From Gammaproteobacteria bacterium (GTDB lineage: Bacteria > Pseudomonadota > Gammaproteobacteria > Pseudomonadales > Azotimanducaceae), in NCBI GenBank assembly GCA_002704225.1, contig PAFU01000043.1, positions 1-59,326 on the forward strand: a DNA stretch of 59,326 nucleotides, given 5' to 3'. Under the pieces are notes generated by a model. It had not been told where the DNA came from, did no database searches, and saw only the letters and a list, made by a program, of their open reading frames with translations. Shown piece by piece: positions 8,142 through 16,419 of this stretch (positions are counted from its first letter, which is position 1; every line of letters begins with the position of its first letter). Both the position numbers and the translations under genes were made by a program.

Positions 8142-9470
8142 GTGAGTAATTCTTCGCCGTTGATTGACGCACCCTTGGGCCCCACGATGCTTAGGCTCGC
8201 CGTGCCTGGCGTCATCGGCGCGCTGCTAACATCCCTGCCGGGTTTGTTCGAGGCTGCATTTTTGAAAGCGGCCGGTGCGGAGGCCCTTGCGGCTGCTGCG
8301 CTGGTGTACCCATTGGTGATTCTGTCCGGCATGTTCTCTGCCGGTGCTTTTGGTGGGGCGGTCAGCGGTTTTATCGCTCGCGCCATTGGTTCAGGCGATG
8401 CTGAGGAGGCGAGTGGTGTGCTTGTTTGCGCTGTTCTGATCTCTCTGGGCGGTGGTGTGCTGATGTGGTTGTTGGTCGTGCTCTTCGGCCCGCTCTTGTA
8501 TCAGTCTGCGACGGATAACGTTACGGTCATTGAGTCTGCCCGATACTACGCGGCGTTGTTGTTTCCGGTCATTCCCGCGTACTGGTTGATCAACATGCTG
8601 TCCTCTGTCTTGCGGGGTAGTGGCGATATGAAACGACCGGCGATAGCGGCGGCGAGCTTGCTCGTGTCCTACATTCTGTTGGCTTGGTTGCTGATTCCCT
8701 TGGATGGATCGGGCACGATGCTCGCTATTGAGGGTGCCGCATCTGCCATGGCGGGTTCCTATGTGTTTGCGGCAGCCCTAGTGATTTATTTTGTTGTTCA
8801 TCCCAGTCAGCCCATTCGTTTTCGCATAAGCGCCTTTCGCTCCGAGCTGTTGGCGCGCATTCTCAAGCAGGGGCTGTTGGCGGCCACGCAATCGGTGATG
8901 ACCATTGTCTATGCCATGGTAACGACGGTCATTTTCAGTGCCTACGGCACAGATTGGTTAGCCGGTTTCGGTCTCGCGGTTCGGCTCGAACTGATCATGG
9001 TGCCTGTGATTTTTGGGATTGGTGCATCAATGATCGCCATCGTCGGAGCCTATGTTGGCGCCGGCAGGCGTGCTGAAGCCATTGCTATCGCCTGGCGGGG
9101 TGTTCTGGTGAATGTAATGCTGATAGGAACGCTGGGTTTGATGTTGGCGGTTTTCCCCAACGGGTGGTGTGCCATGGTGGGTAGCGACCCAGCGGTCATA
9201 GGGAGTTGCGGCCAAGCCTTAACCGTTGTTGCGCCGACCTATGCTTTCTTCGCGCTGGGCTTGAGCTGCTACTTGGCGAGTCAGGCGCTGAATACGCTGT
9301 CCTACCCGGTGTTGGGCGCCTTAGTCCGGCTGCTTGTTGTGTCTAGCGGCTTATTCTGGATTGGCGCAGAGACGTCGATTGATGCAGGCCTGTACCTCGT
9401 GGCGCTGGCGGCAGTGGCCTACGGTCTCGTGGTGGCGCTGGGTCTGCGGATGGGGCCTTGGAAGGTCTAG
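8142..9470 (+). CDS. MATE family efflux transporter
   Basis: A 442-residue, 12-helix inner-membrane antiporter of the MATE family, which exports drugs or metabolites in exchange for Na+ or H+. The two-fold repeat is visible: an N-half beginning TMLRLAVPGVIGALLTSLPGLFEAAFL and containing SGFIARAIGSGDAEEAS, and a C-half with LAGFGLAVRLELIMVPVIFGIGASMIAIVGAYVGAG spread over about residues 268-305. The start is a GTG at 8142. The 3' end overlaps the convergent GH43 gene by 4 bp. No regulator is adjacent. Substrate unknown. Confidence 0.85.
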   Translation: MSNSSPLIDAPLGPTMLRLAVPGVIGALLTSLPGLFEAAFLKAAGAEALAAAALVYPLVILSGMFSAGAFGGAVSGFIARAIGSGDAEEASGVLVCAVLISLGGGVLMWLLVVLFGPLLYQSATDNVTVIESARYYAALLFPVIPAYWLINMLSSVLRGSGDMKRPAIAAASLLVSYILLAWLLIPLDGSGTMLAIEGAASAMAGSYVFAAALVIYFVVHPSQPIRFRISAFRSELLARILKQGLLAATQSVMTIVYAMVTTVIFSAYGTDWLAGFGLAVRLELIMVPVIFGIGASMIAIVGAYVGAGRRAEAIAIAWRGVLVNVMLIGTLGLMLAVFPNGWCAMVGSDPAVIGSCGQALTVVAPTYAFFALGLSCYLASQALNTLSYPVLGALVRLLVVSSGLFWIGAETSIDAGLYLVALAAVAYGLVVALGLRMGPWKV

Positions 9471-10540
9471 GGCTGACAAACTGTAGGCCATTGATCTTCG
9501 GTCCAGTTCAAGGCCCGAATCTGTAAATACGTTAAGTGTTTTTTTGCGGTTATTTTCGGGTGATGGAAAAGCCAGTGCCGGTCGTCTGTCTGCATGATAT
9601 CGCCGTGTCCCGTTGCGACGAAGGGTGGATCGGTTGCGATCAACAACGATCCCCCGCCGAGGTATAAGGGCCAGCCTTGTTGATCAATGTAGGGACCAGT
9701 GACCTCCTTTGATCGCCCAAACCGCATTTGGTAGCTCGTGTCGTCATAGATGCAGCAATGGTTGAAGGACATGAACAGATAGTAGTATCCGTCGCGAAAA
9801 GTGATAAACGGCGCTTCGATGATCGGGTCTTCTTGTAAGAGCCAACGCTGGGCTAACGTCGTATACGCCGCATCGTCTGCTGGCTTTAGCGTTTTAGGAT
9901 CAAGTTGAATCAACTTGATGCCGCCGATGGTGGAACCGAAGACCAGCCAAGGGATGTTCTCTTCATCAACGAAGAACTGGGCATCAATGGCATTGAATGT
10001 GGCGTCATCGTTGCCGCAATAGATCGGCACATCGTCATAAAAAGGTTTAGATCGCAAGATAAGCCCATGGTCGACCCACGCGTAATCGGGGTGCTCTGGG
10101 TCTAATACCGCATTCGATGCCAAGCCCGTTGCTGCGTTGCAGGTGTCGGAAATATGCGATTGATAGAACAGCAGATATCGGCCTTGGTAATAGGAAATGT
10201 CCGGTGCGCCAATGTGGTCAGCCTCTGGAAGTTCGCGCAACAGCCAGTCTGGCATTGCGTCAAATACCGCACCGGACGCCTGCCAGTTTGTGAGGTCCGC
10301 TGACTGATAAAAACTGCCCAATGCACTCGACGAATAGACGTAGTACCTATCGTCAAAGTGCTCGATCGACGGGTCGTGAATGGGACTGGTGGCGGCGTCA
10401 TTGTCGACGACGTTAGGGCTAATCTGACAGGTCAGTGGTCGCTCGCTGCAGCCTACGATGGTGAGCAGAGCGATCCCCAGCCAAGGCCTGATTCTACGGC
10501 GGCGTTCGGATGTACCGATTGAGCTACAAATCCTGAACAT
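9467..10540 (-). CDS. GH43-family glycoside hydrolase lipoprotein
   Basis: A 357-residue protein with a basic n-region, a hydrophobic stretch and a lipobox TIVGC (Cys31), then a five-bladed beta-propeller of glycoside hydrolase family 43, which cleaves arabinan or xylan-type linkages. The three acidic catalytic residues are visible: Asp56 in HDPSI (general base), Asp186 in FNAIDAQFF (pKa modulator) and Glu242 in IIEAPFI (general acid). The GAPDISYYQGRYLLFYQ blade is typical of endo-arabinanase-like members. It should act in the periplasm or at the outer membrane. Its start overlaps the end of the upstream luciferase-like gene by 17 bp, so the two are translationally linked. Confidence 0.82.
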   Translation of the reverse strand: MFRICSSIGTSERRRRIRPWLGIALLTIVGCSERPLTCQISPNVVDNDAATSPIHDPSIEHFDDRYYVYSSSALGSFYQSADLTNWQASGAVFDAMPDWLLRELPEADHIGAPDISYYQGRYLLFYQSHISDTCNAATGLASNAVLDPEHPDYAWVDHGLILRSKPFYDDVPIYCGNDDATFNAIDAQFFVDEENIPWLVFGSTIGGIKLIQLDPKTLKPADDAAYTTLAQRWLLQEDPIIEAPFITFRDGYYYLFMSFNHCCIYDDTSYQMRFGRSKEVTGPYIDQQGWPLYLGGGSLLIATDPPFVATGHGDIMQTDDRHWLFHHPKITAKKHLTYLQIRALNWTEDQWPTVCQP

Positions 10541-11612
10541 GAGGAATGATGTCCTTACTGATACGTTCGAGTACTTGGTGCCGAGTATCGAAGTTGGGCA
10601 ACACCATCACTTGATTCAACCCAGCAGAGGCTAAGCCATGCAGTCGCTCGATCAGTTGATCCTGAGTGCCGATCATATTGGCTGCTTGCAGCACGCTGGG
10701 CGTCAGGAATTGTTCCTCCTCCGGTAGAACCCAGCAGTTGTGGCCGGCATGGATGCGCTGGTGAACACGCTCCGCGGGTTCGCGACTGAGCAAGGCGCAG
10801 TAGTCGTCCCATATTTCGGCCAACCAATTTGGCGGCTGGTGGCCAAAATTTCGAAACTGATCAAAGGCATAGTGCACGCTGGCCATGGCCATCGCGCCAC
10901 ATTCACGCTTTACTCGAGGTGAATCCACCGGTTCTTGCGGGTCTAACACGGTGATGCAGGTGAGTGCTGTGTTGTAGAAGTTCGCCTCGCTGCCTCCTGG
11001 GGCCAAGGCGCGGCTCGATGCTCTCGCACCCTCGTGCACCGCTGCTAACGATTGTCTGACGGCACTCTGTGTGGATACGCCGAGTACAGCGCCATCGCCG
11101 TAAGTGCCCGCAAGGGCGAGAGATCTTGGGCCAAAACCCGAGACGAAGAGGGGGATCGGATCCTTGAAATTAACGAATCCGTCCTCGGGCATAATATGTC
11201 TGATGGGTATGTCGCGGTCTCCGTGTTTCAGCCAAGCCTCCTCCCCGCGCATGAGAGGTACCAGAGTTTCCAGATAGGCATCGAATTCGGCGATTTTTTG
11301 CGGCGGCATTCCCATGATACGTCTGGCCGTGTTACCCGAACCGACACCGAGGAAAGTTCGTCCGGGGGCGAGGGCATTGATGGTAGCGATGCCTGCGGCA
11401 TTGACCGCAGCGGGGCGAGTGCCTGAGACGGCAACACCGGTGCCGAGCTTGATGGTTTCGGTGCGCTCAGCCGCAAGTGCCAGGCTTGCGTAGACATCTG
11501 ACCAAAGCATTTGCGAGTCGGCCATCCAAGCGTGGCTAAATCCGAGCTGCTCGGCATGCACGACGTAATCAATGTCCGTCACTCGTGAGGCGACGCAAAC
11601 GCCAATATCCAT
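10524..11612 (-). CDS. LLM-class flavin-dependent oxidoreductase
   Basis: A luciferase-like monooxygenase-family TIM barrel of about 362 residues. The family layout is clear: MDIGVCVASR at the first strand, HAEQLGFSHAWMADSQ with the second strand, ERTETIKLGTGVAVSGTRPA, then GRTFLGVGSGNTARRIMGMPP and VSGFGPRSLALAGTYGDGAVLG for the phosphate-binding region. Members use FMN or F420 and reduce or monooxygenate varied substrates. It most resembles the F420-dependent reductase-like subgroup, but gammaproteobacteria usually use FMN. The ATG at 11612 (MDIGV) is preferred over the one at 11633. It is the first gene of a two-gene unit with the GH43 lipoprotein. Confidence 0.82.
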   Translation of the reverse strand: MDIGVCVASRVTDIDYVVHAEQLGFSHAWMADSQMLWSDVYASLALAAERTETIKLGTGVAVSGTRPAAVNAAGIATINALAPGRTFLGVGSGNTARRIMGMPPQKIAEFDAYLETLVPLMRGEEAWLKHGDRDIPIRHIMPEDGFVNFKDPIPLFVSGFGPRSLALAGTYGDGAVLGVSTQSAVRQSLAAVHEGARASSRALAPGGSEANFYNTALTCITVLDPQEPVDSPRVKRECGAMAMASVHYAFDQFRNFGHQPPNWLAEIWDDYCALLSREPAERVHQRIHAGHNCWVLPEEEQFLTPSVLQAANMIGTQDQLIERLHGLASAGLNQVMVLPNFDTRHQVLERISKDIIPHVQDL

Positions 11613-11795
11613 AGGGTCTCTCCTGTCTTGCATGCTTGAACGATGGTCAAGCCATGACCATAGCGCACATCAGGGAGAATAAAAAAATAGCCGGTAAGCC
11701 ATTTAACGAAGAAAAAGTGCGCTTATGAGCCCATCAAGAGGGCCTGGCAGAAACCACAGCCCGCAAAAGCGGACGTGAGAGCGAATTGAAGATGG

Positions 11796-12287
11796 TCAAC
11801 ATTTTCGCATCGCGGCGCGGCCCAGCAGATACATCACGAAGAAGGTAAAAAACATCCCGCCGCCGCCACTGAGAAAGGCAATGGCTCCCCAGATGTCGGC
11901 GCTACCGTAAATCGTATCGTCTACGGACAAGCCTCGGTTCGGCGCAAGGTTTCCGGCCCAGTAAAAGATGGTGTTCGCCCAGCCAGTGATGATCAGTGAC
12001 CACGAGCCAAGCCGAAAATCCCGCTCCGACAGTTCGAGTTTGGTTGCCAGATTGATTAGGGCGATCAACAGGATGCCGTTAAGTATCCCGCCGACGTGAG
12101 CGGTGGCCCAGCCTCGGTCTGAACCCGGTATGGATACCTCCCACACCGGCAAGGGCCAAAGATTCACTGCGTCCAACAGAGAAAAGGTCAGCATGAGTCC
12201 AGCGATCAAACCGATGCTGAGTACGATGATGGCGTGCAGAACAACGCGGTGAAAGTAGGCGCTGCTTTGAGTGCTGAGATCTGTCAT
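11796..12287 (-). CDS. styrene-oxide-isomerase-like membrane heme protein
   Basis: A small four-helix membrane protein of about 163 residues that aligns along its length with bacterial styrene oxide isomerase (StyC). Shared blocks are IPGSDRGWATAHVGGILNG, GWANTIFYW and LAPNRGL. Relative to StyC of Pseudomonas, the heme-ligand His58 (here His64), Asn64 (here Asn70) and catalytic Tyr103 (here Tyr109) are kept, while Asp95 is replaced by Thr101. The family performs the Meinwald rearrangement of epoxides to aldehydes with a heme b Lewis acid. The ATG at 12287 lies 8 bases after GGAG; an ATG two codons upstream is too close. It is the last gene of a six-gene operon. The substrate is surely not simply styrene oxide given the neighbours. 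Confidence 0.7.
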   Translation of the reverse strand: MTDLSTQSSAYFHRVVLHAIIVLSIGLIAGLMLTFSLLDAVNLWPLPVWEVSIPGSDRGWATAHVGGILNGILLIALINLATKLELSERDFRLGSWSLIITGWANTIFYWAGNLAPNRGLSVDDTIYGSADIWGAIAFLSGGGGMFFTFFVMYLLGRAAMRKC

Positions 12288-12307
12288 CTGCATGACTCCG
12301 TTTTGCG

Positions 12308-13180
12308 TTACGTTTTGAGCAGTGCGCTCATGATGCTGTCGTTCAGAGACAGCACGTCGCCACCGTTTTGGTGGTGTTCGCGCCATGCCAGCGCAATGGG
12401 GTTCTGTGCATTCGTGCAGATCGGGTGGTTGCGCGGATGGTAACCCCGTTTCAGCACAGGTAGGGCAGACCAGGCCAGATCAAAGCCAAAGCGGCAGAAG
12501 AAGCCCCAGGCTTTCAGGGCTTTGCCCGGTGTTTTGTACAGCCCCTCGCCACGCACCATGGGGGCATAGGCCTTGAAGGTTTCGCTCAGGATGTGACCAA
12601 AGGCGCGAACCACCATAAACTTTCGAAACCACTCGTCTTCACGGTAAAAGGCGTTGTAGAAGTCGAAGGCGACGGCGCCATGCTCCACTTCTTCAACCTG
12701 ATGCCATACCCAAATGGCCCGCATCACCGGATCGGCCTCGCCCATCAGTTCATGGTAGCGCTGTAAAATGATCAAACCGCCTAAGAAGGTGAATGTCTCA
12801 TAGCCGGCAACAAAGCCGATCTGAAATTTTTTGCTGCGTTGGGTCATGCCGGTAAAGGTCTTGCTGCACGCGTCGTCTACTCGCGCAACATCTGGGTATT
12901 TTTCGGCCAGATGCTGGGTCCACTTGGAGAAGTTGAACGCATGGTGAGACTCCTGACCAATGATGGCCTGTACGTCCTGTAGCAGCCCGGGGTCGCTCAG
13001 TTCGCCACGGTACTCTCGCATAACGCGAACTAAAAACCGTTCAAAGTGAGGTACGTCCACACCCAAGGCGTTGATGAACATGGCGAACTCCGGTGAGCTT
13101 TTGCTCCAGACAGGCTCAGAATGTGTGGCGTCAAATTTCAGCGGGCGGACCGGAATATTATCCATGGGATGATGCGTCAT
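12308..13180 (-). CDS. PF10118 metal-dependent hydrolase-like protein
   Basis: A 290-residue protein of the family called predicted metal-dependent hydrolase (PF10118, COG3687), which has a ferritin-like helical fold. Putative metal ligands are spread over helices: QESHHAFNFSKW (about 90-101) and HQVEEVEHGAVAFDFYN (about 170-186), typical E/H pairs of a dimetal site. The chosen ATG at 13180 is preceded by AGAGGAG at suitable spacing, which rules out the upstream ATG at 13228 that would overlap the PhyH gene. It lies between the PhyH dioxygenase and the SOI-like gene with gaps of 4 and 20 bp. In related clusters these proteins accompany fatty-acid or hydrocarbon metabolism; the actual chemistry is unproven. 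Confidence 0.8.
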   Translation of the reverse strand: MTHHPMDNIPVRPLKFDATHSEPVWSKSSPEFAMFINALGVDVPHFERFLVRVMREYRGELSDPGLLQDVQAIIGQESHHAFNFSKWTQHLAEKYPDVARVDDACSKTFTGMTQRSKKFQIGFVAGYETFTFLGGLIILQRYHELMGEADPVMRAIWVWHQVEEVEHGAVAFDFYNAFYREDEWFRKFMVVRAFGHILSETFKAYAPMVRGEGLYKTPGKALKAWGFFCRFGFDLAWSALPVLKRGYHPRNHPICTNAQNPIALAWREHHQNGGDVLSLNDSIMSALLKT

Positions 13181-13184
13181 TGGC

Positions 13185-14051
13185 CTAGCTCCTCTGCACG
13201 GTTTGTTGCGGTCCTGATGTTTCGCCAACCCTTAGTGGGGGCTCAGGCAGTTCCGTCGATGGTGGCCATAATATGGGCATACCGGTGCCGCGTAATCTGT
13301 CGCCAACCGCGATGTTTTCGCGATCTAACGGAAAACATGGCCACGTTTTGACGCGTTCGGCAGTGCTGGCGATGTATACCACGGTGAAGACGCGGCGCGT
13401 ATTCGGGCTTTCGTTGGCTGATGCCTGATGAACGGTGAACCCGTCGTGCCAGACCACTGCGCCAGGGTCTACCTCTACCCACTGGGGTTTTTTGCCCCCA
13501 AGTTTAGGATCACCCAAAATATTGTAAGGTTCTGAGCGGTGGGTAATATCTACGGTTCTCAAGGACCCTGCTTTGTGTGAACCCGGGACGTAGGCCATAG
13601 CCCCGTTATGGATGGTAATTGCGTCGAAAGGGATCCAAGCGCTGATCAAAGGTGCGTCGCCAATCGGCCAAAACGTCTCGTCCTGATGTGCGGTAGTTTC
13701 TCGTCCCCCGGATTCCTTGTAGAGCGCTTGATCCTGCCACAGGCGGACACTGTCGACGCCAAGCAGCTGGGCGGCCATACCGGCCAGACCCGCATGACAC
13801 GACAAAGGTCTCACGTCGGCATTGGTCTCCCACAATCGCATGCATTGAATAAAACTCTGTTCGTAGGTGTTTTTTTCCGACACCGGGCGGTTGTCTGCGG
13901 CGGTTCTGATTGCCACCTCGGCATCAACCGCGCGGGCATACTGGCCAAGCTCCTGCAAGCTGAATACATCCGCGGTTTTCACAAAGCCATCCTGTTGAAA
14001 ACTCGCGATGGTCTCTGCGTGCAATGTGACGGGGTATTGATGTGTGCTCAT
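13185..14051 (-). CDS. phytanoyl-CoA dioxygenase (PhyH) family oxygenase
   Basis: A 288-residue Fe(II)/2-oxoglutarate oxygenase of the PhyH family. The jelly-roll facial triad is visible as His122 and Asp124 in AHQDETFW and the distal His208 in VHQASANESPNTRR, with the following Arg binding 2-oxoglutarate. The segment AMAYVPGSHKAGSL is also characteristic. It would hydroxylate an aliphatic carbon of an unknown substrate, not necessarily a CoA thioester. It sits 14 bp after the sulfatase and 4 bp before the PF10118 gene in the minus-strand operon. Confidence 0.85.
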   Translation of the reverse strand: MSTHQYPVTLHAETIASFQQDGFVKTADVFSLQELGQYARAVDAEVAIRTAADNRPVSEKNTYEQSFIQCMRLWETNADVRPLSCHAGLAGMAAQLLGVDSVRLWQDQALYKESGGRETTAHQDETFWPIGDAPLISAWIPFDAITIHNGAMAYVPGSHKAGSLRTVDITHRSEPYNILGDPKLGGKKPQWVEVDPGAVVWHDGFTVHQASANESPNTRRVFTVVYIASTAERVKTWPCFPLDRENIAVGDRLRGTGMPILWPPSTELPEPPLRVGETSGPQQTVQRS

Positions 14052-14065
14052 AATCTTAAGGCTCT

Positions 14066-15463
14066 CTAATGCAGCAAAGACCAGTCCGGTTCGCTTTCCG
14101 GGTGACTGAGTTCACCAAAAGCATTTCGAACCACCCGGCGCTCTTTGTCCAGCCAGTGTTTCCAATCCGTACAACGGACCAGTTCGTCTTGGCGCCTGCT
14201 CTGATGCGCCAGCAGGCGCTGATGCATATCGGCTTCTGCGTTAGTGCCCTGGCCCGCCAGATTGTTCATTTGCAGAGGGTCGTCGCGCAGGTCATACAAC
14301 TCCTTTTTGCCATTTAACCACTGGGCATAGGTATGGGTCTGGCTGCGCACGCCGCGCCACTCTGCGCCGTCTTGGAACCAGTCGAACCACTTGGAGAAGT
14401 TCATGATAAAGGCCGTGTCGTCGCTGTCGTCGCCGCCGAGAATGGCCGGGGCTTTGTTCGCGCCCTCAATGCTGCGGGGTATGGGGATGCCCGCCAAACC
14501 GCATAGCGTCGGAAACCAATCCACCATGGACACGATACTGTCGCAGCGACCGCCAGCGGCCACAGTGCCCGGATAACGAATGATCCCGGGTATGTGGATC
14601 GAGGCGTCGTACGGGTTTTTCTTGGACCAAGGATTCACCCCCTGGGAACCGCCTTGGGTGCCGTGGTCCGAGGCGAACATGACAATGGTATTGTCGGCCA
14701 AACCCTTTTCGTCAAGGTAGTCCAGCAGGTTACCCAGCATGTCATCGACGGCGAGAATCATCGCCAAATAATGCCGGTACATGTCCACTGACGTTTCGCG
14801 CAAAGCCTCCGGCACGTTACTGGGCAGGGTGAGCGTAGCGGGTAGGCGGTCGTAGTAGGCCTCAGGTGCAAAGGTAAAGGGTGTGAAGTGCGGTTGATGC
14901 GGAGACAGAAACAACAAAAAGGGTTCGTCACCAGCAGAATCCATAAATTCTTTGCCGTAGTTCATGAGTCCGTCGGTTTCGTACCCATCCCAGCGTTCGT
15001 AGTTCCAATCGCCTTTTTGTACGAACCCATCGAAATACACCATGTGTTGGTTGTAAGCCCGCCAGTAGTCGAATCCCAAACGGTCGCGCCCCTCGGGTAC
15101 CCAGTCTGGATGCTGGGGCATGCGGTCTAAGGCAGGCCACAGGCCAGTGTGCAGGTGCCATTTGCCAACCCAGCCGGTTTTGTAGCCCTGATGAGCAAAG
15201 GCATCGCCAATGGAAATTTCGCTGTGTCGGGTTCGGGTGGTGTTGATTAAGTGGCCGGTGGTTTGGGGATAGCGTCCGGTGAGCAGCATAGCCCGGGCCG
15301 GTGTGCATACCGGACAATTCGAAACGGCTTGGGTCAACAGCGTGCCTTCGTCGGCGAGACGGTCTATGTGCGGCGTGGCAATTTGCGTCTCGCCGAACAG
15401 GGGTAAGGACTGGGCCCTGAGTTGATCAGGAAACAACACCACGATGTTGGGTCGATTGCTCAT
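14066..15463 (-). CDS. sulfatase (arylsulfatase-type, Cys-type FGly)
   Basis: A 465-residue alkaline-phosphatase-superfamily sulfatase. The formylglycine motif C-x-P-x-R is present as Cys53-Thr-Pro-Ala-Arg57 in CPVCTPARAMLLTGR. It is accompanied by the metal-binding FPDQ at the N-terminus, GKWHLH (about 99-104) and FASDHGTQGG. Cys53 must be converted to formylglycine by a maturase that is not in this window. There is no signal peptide, so the enzyme is predicted to be cytoplasmic, which suggests a small imported sulfate ester rather than a polysaccharide. The ATG overlaps the nucleoside hydrolase stop (ATGA). PhyH follows immediately. Confidence 0.9.
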   Translation of the reverse strand: MSNRPNIVVLFPDQLRAQSLPLFGETQIATPHIDRLADEGTLLTQAVSNCPVCTPARAMLLTGRYPQTTGHLINTTRTRHSEISIGDAFAHQGYKTGWVGKWHLHTGLWPALDRMPQHPDWVPEGRDRLGFDYWRAYNQHMVYFDGFVQKGDWNYERWDGYETDGLMNYGKEFMDSAGDEPFLLFLSPHQPHFTPFTFAPEAYYDRLPATLTLPSNVPEALRETSVDMYRHYLAMILAVDDMLGNLLDYLDEKGLADNTIVMFASDHGTQGGSQGVNPWSKKNPYDASIHIPGIIRYPGTVAAGGRCDSIVSMVDWFPTLCGLAGIPIPRSIEGANKAPAILGGDDSDDTAFIMNFSKWFDWFQDGAEWRGVRSQTHTYAQWLNGKKELYDLRDDPLQMNNLAGQGTNAEADMHQRLLAHQSRRQDELVRCTDWKHWLDKERRVVRNAFGELSHPESEPDWSLLH

Positions 15464-16386
15464 AGGGCTTCGCCAATCAGTCGCTGGGTGACTAAGTCCA
15501 AAAATGCGTCTTTGTCCCGCCAGTTCGTGGCGCAGAGAACGACTTCGCCGGAGTCATCGACCAAGGTTTTGCCGTCCGGGGTAATTACGATGGGCAGTGA
15601 TTCCATGTCCAGCAAGTCATTGGCGAAACCCAAGTAGACTGCCACCAAATCGTAGAGGATCGAGCTTTGTTTGAGGGGGTCAAGCGTCTTTAGGATTGGC
15701 CATGCGCGCACGGCCTCAAACCAAGCCAAGTGATTGTCCATAGTGATGCCTGCTGCACTGGCGGGCCCGTTCCGCTCGGCGGCCTGTCGAATAGCAGCAA
15801 AACGCTCGCCATCGAGAATCACGTTGCCGCAGGTGTCCAGAGGCGTGATGACTTTCTCCCAGCTCGCTTCGAATACCGCGCGGCAAGCCAATGCGTGCAT
15901 CTTTACGTTGAATTCCCGCATGGGTTTGGGCGCATCGAGATAGCCGCGTCGTATGCTGCCGTGCATGCCAATGAACGTTGCCTTGTCGGTAATCTCTGGC
16001 TGCCTTGCAAGGGCGGCGGCAATATTAGGCAGTGGGCCAATGCAAATCAGCGATACCTTGTCATCGGCTTGCATGATGGTGTCGCAGATTGCTCCCACTC
16101 CATCGGGCAGTATGGTTCCGGAGTACTGGTCGAGATCGTAGTCTCCCAGCCAAGCGTCGTGGGTATGCGGGTTGTCATCCAGAGGAATACCAATGCCGAT
16201 GGGGATATGGGTGCAGCCCATCAATTCCAGAATCTTGGCGACCAGACGGGCTCGGTAGACGGTGTCGCCGGTGCTGGTGGTGATGAGCTTGACGTCCAGT
16301 TCCGGGCAGCGGAGCAAAAAGGCAAGGGCCCATACATCATCGACATCGTGACCGATGTCGGTATCCAGAACGGTGGGTATCGCCAT
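15460..16386 (-). CDS. inosine-uridine preferring nucleoside hydrolase-like protein
   Basis: A 308-residue member of the nucleoside hydrolase family, Ca2+-dependent enzymes that break the N-glycosidic bond of ribonucleosides. The N-terminal metal cluster is DTDIGHDVDD (residues 8-17), a variant of the classical DTDPGIDD with one extra residue. LICIGPLPNIAAAL corresponds to the conserved second motif, and the central IGMHGSIRRG corresponds to the usual mid-protein glycine-rich segment. The C-terminal part is divergent, so the base or even the nucleoside preference cannot be assumed. It lies 33 bp after the CmcJ-like gene and overlaps the sulfatase by 4 bp. Confidence 0.82.
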   Translation of the reverse strand: MAIPTVLDTDIGHDVDDVWALAFLLRCPELDVKLITTSTGDTVYRARLVAKILELMGCTHIPIGIGIPLDDNPHTHDAWLGDYDLDQYSGTILPDGVGAICDTIMQADDKVSLICIGPLPNIAAALARQPEITDKATFIGMHGSIRRGYLDAPKPMREFNVKMHALACRAVFEASWEKVITPLDTCGNVILDGERFAAIRQAAERNGPASAAGITMDNHLAWFEAVRAWPILKTLDPLKQSSILYDLVAVYLGFANDLLDMESLPIVITPDGKTLVDDSGEVVLCATNWRDKDAFLDLVTQRLIGEAL

Positions 16387-16419
16387 ACGCGTTTACTCGT
16401 GTGTTGTTGAGGTTCGGTT

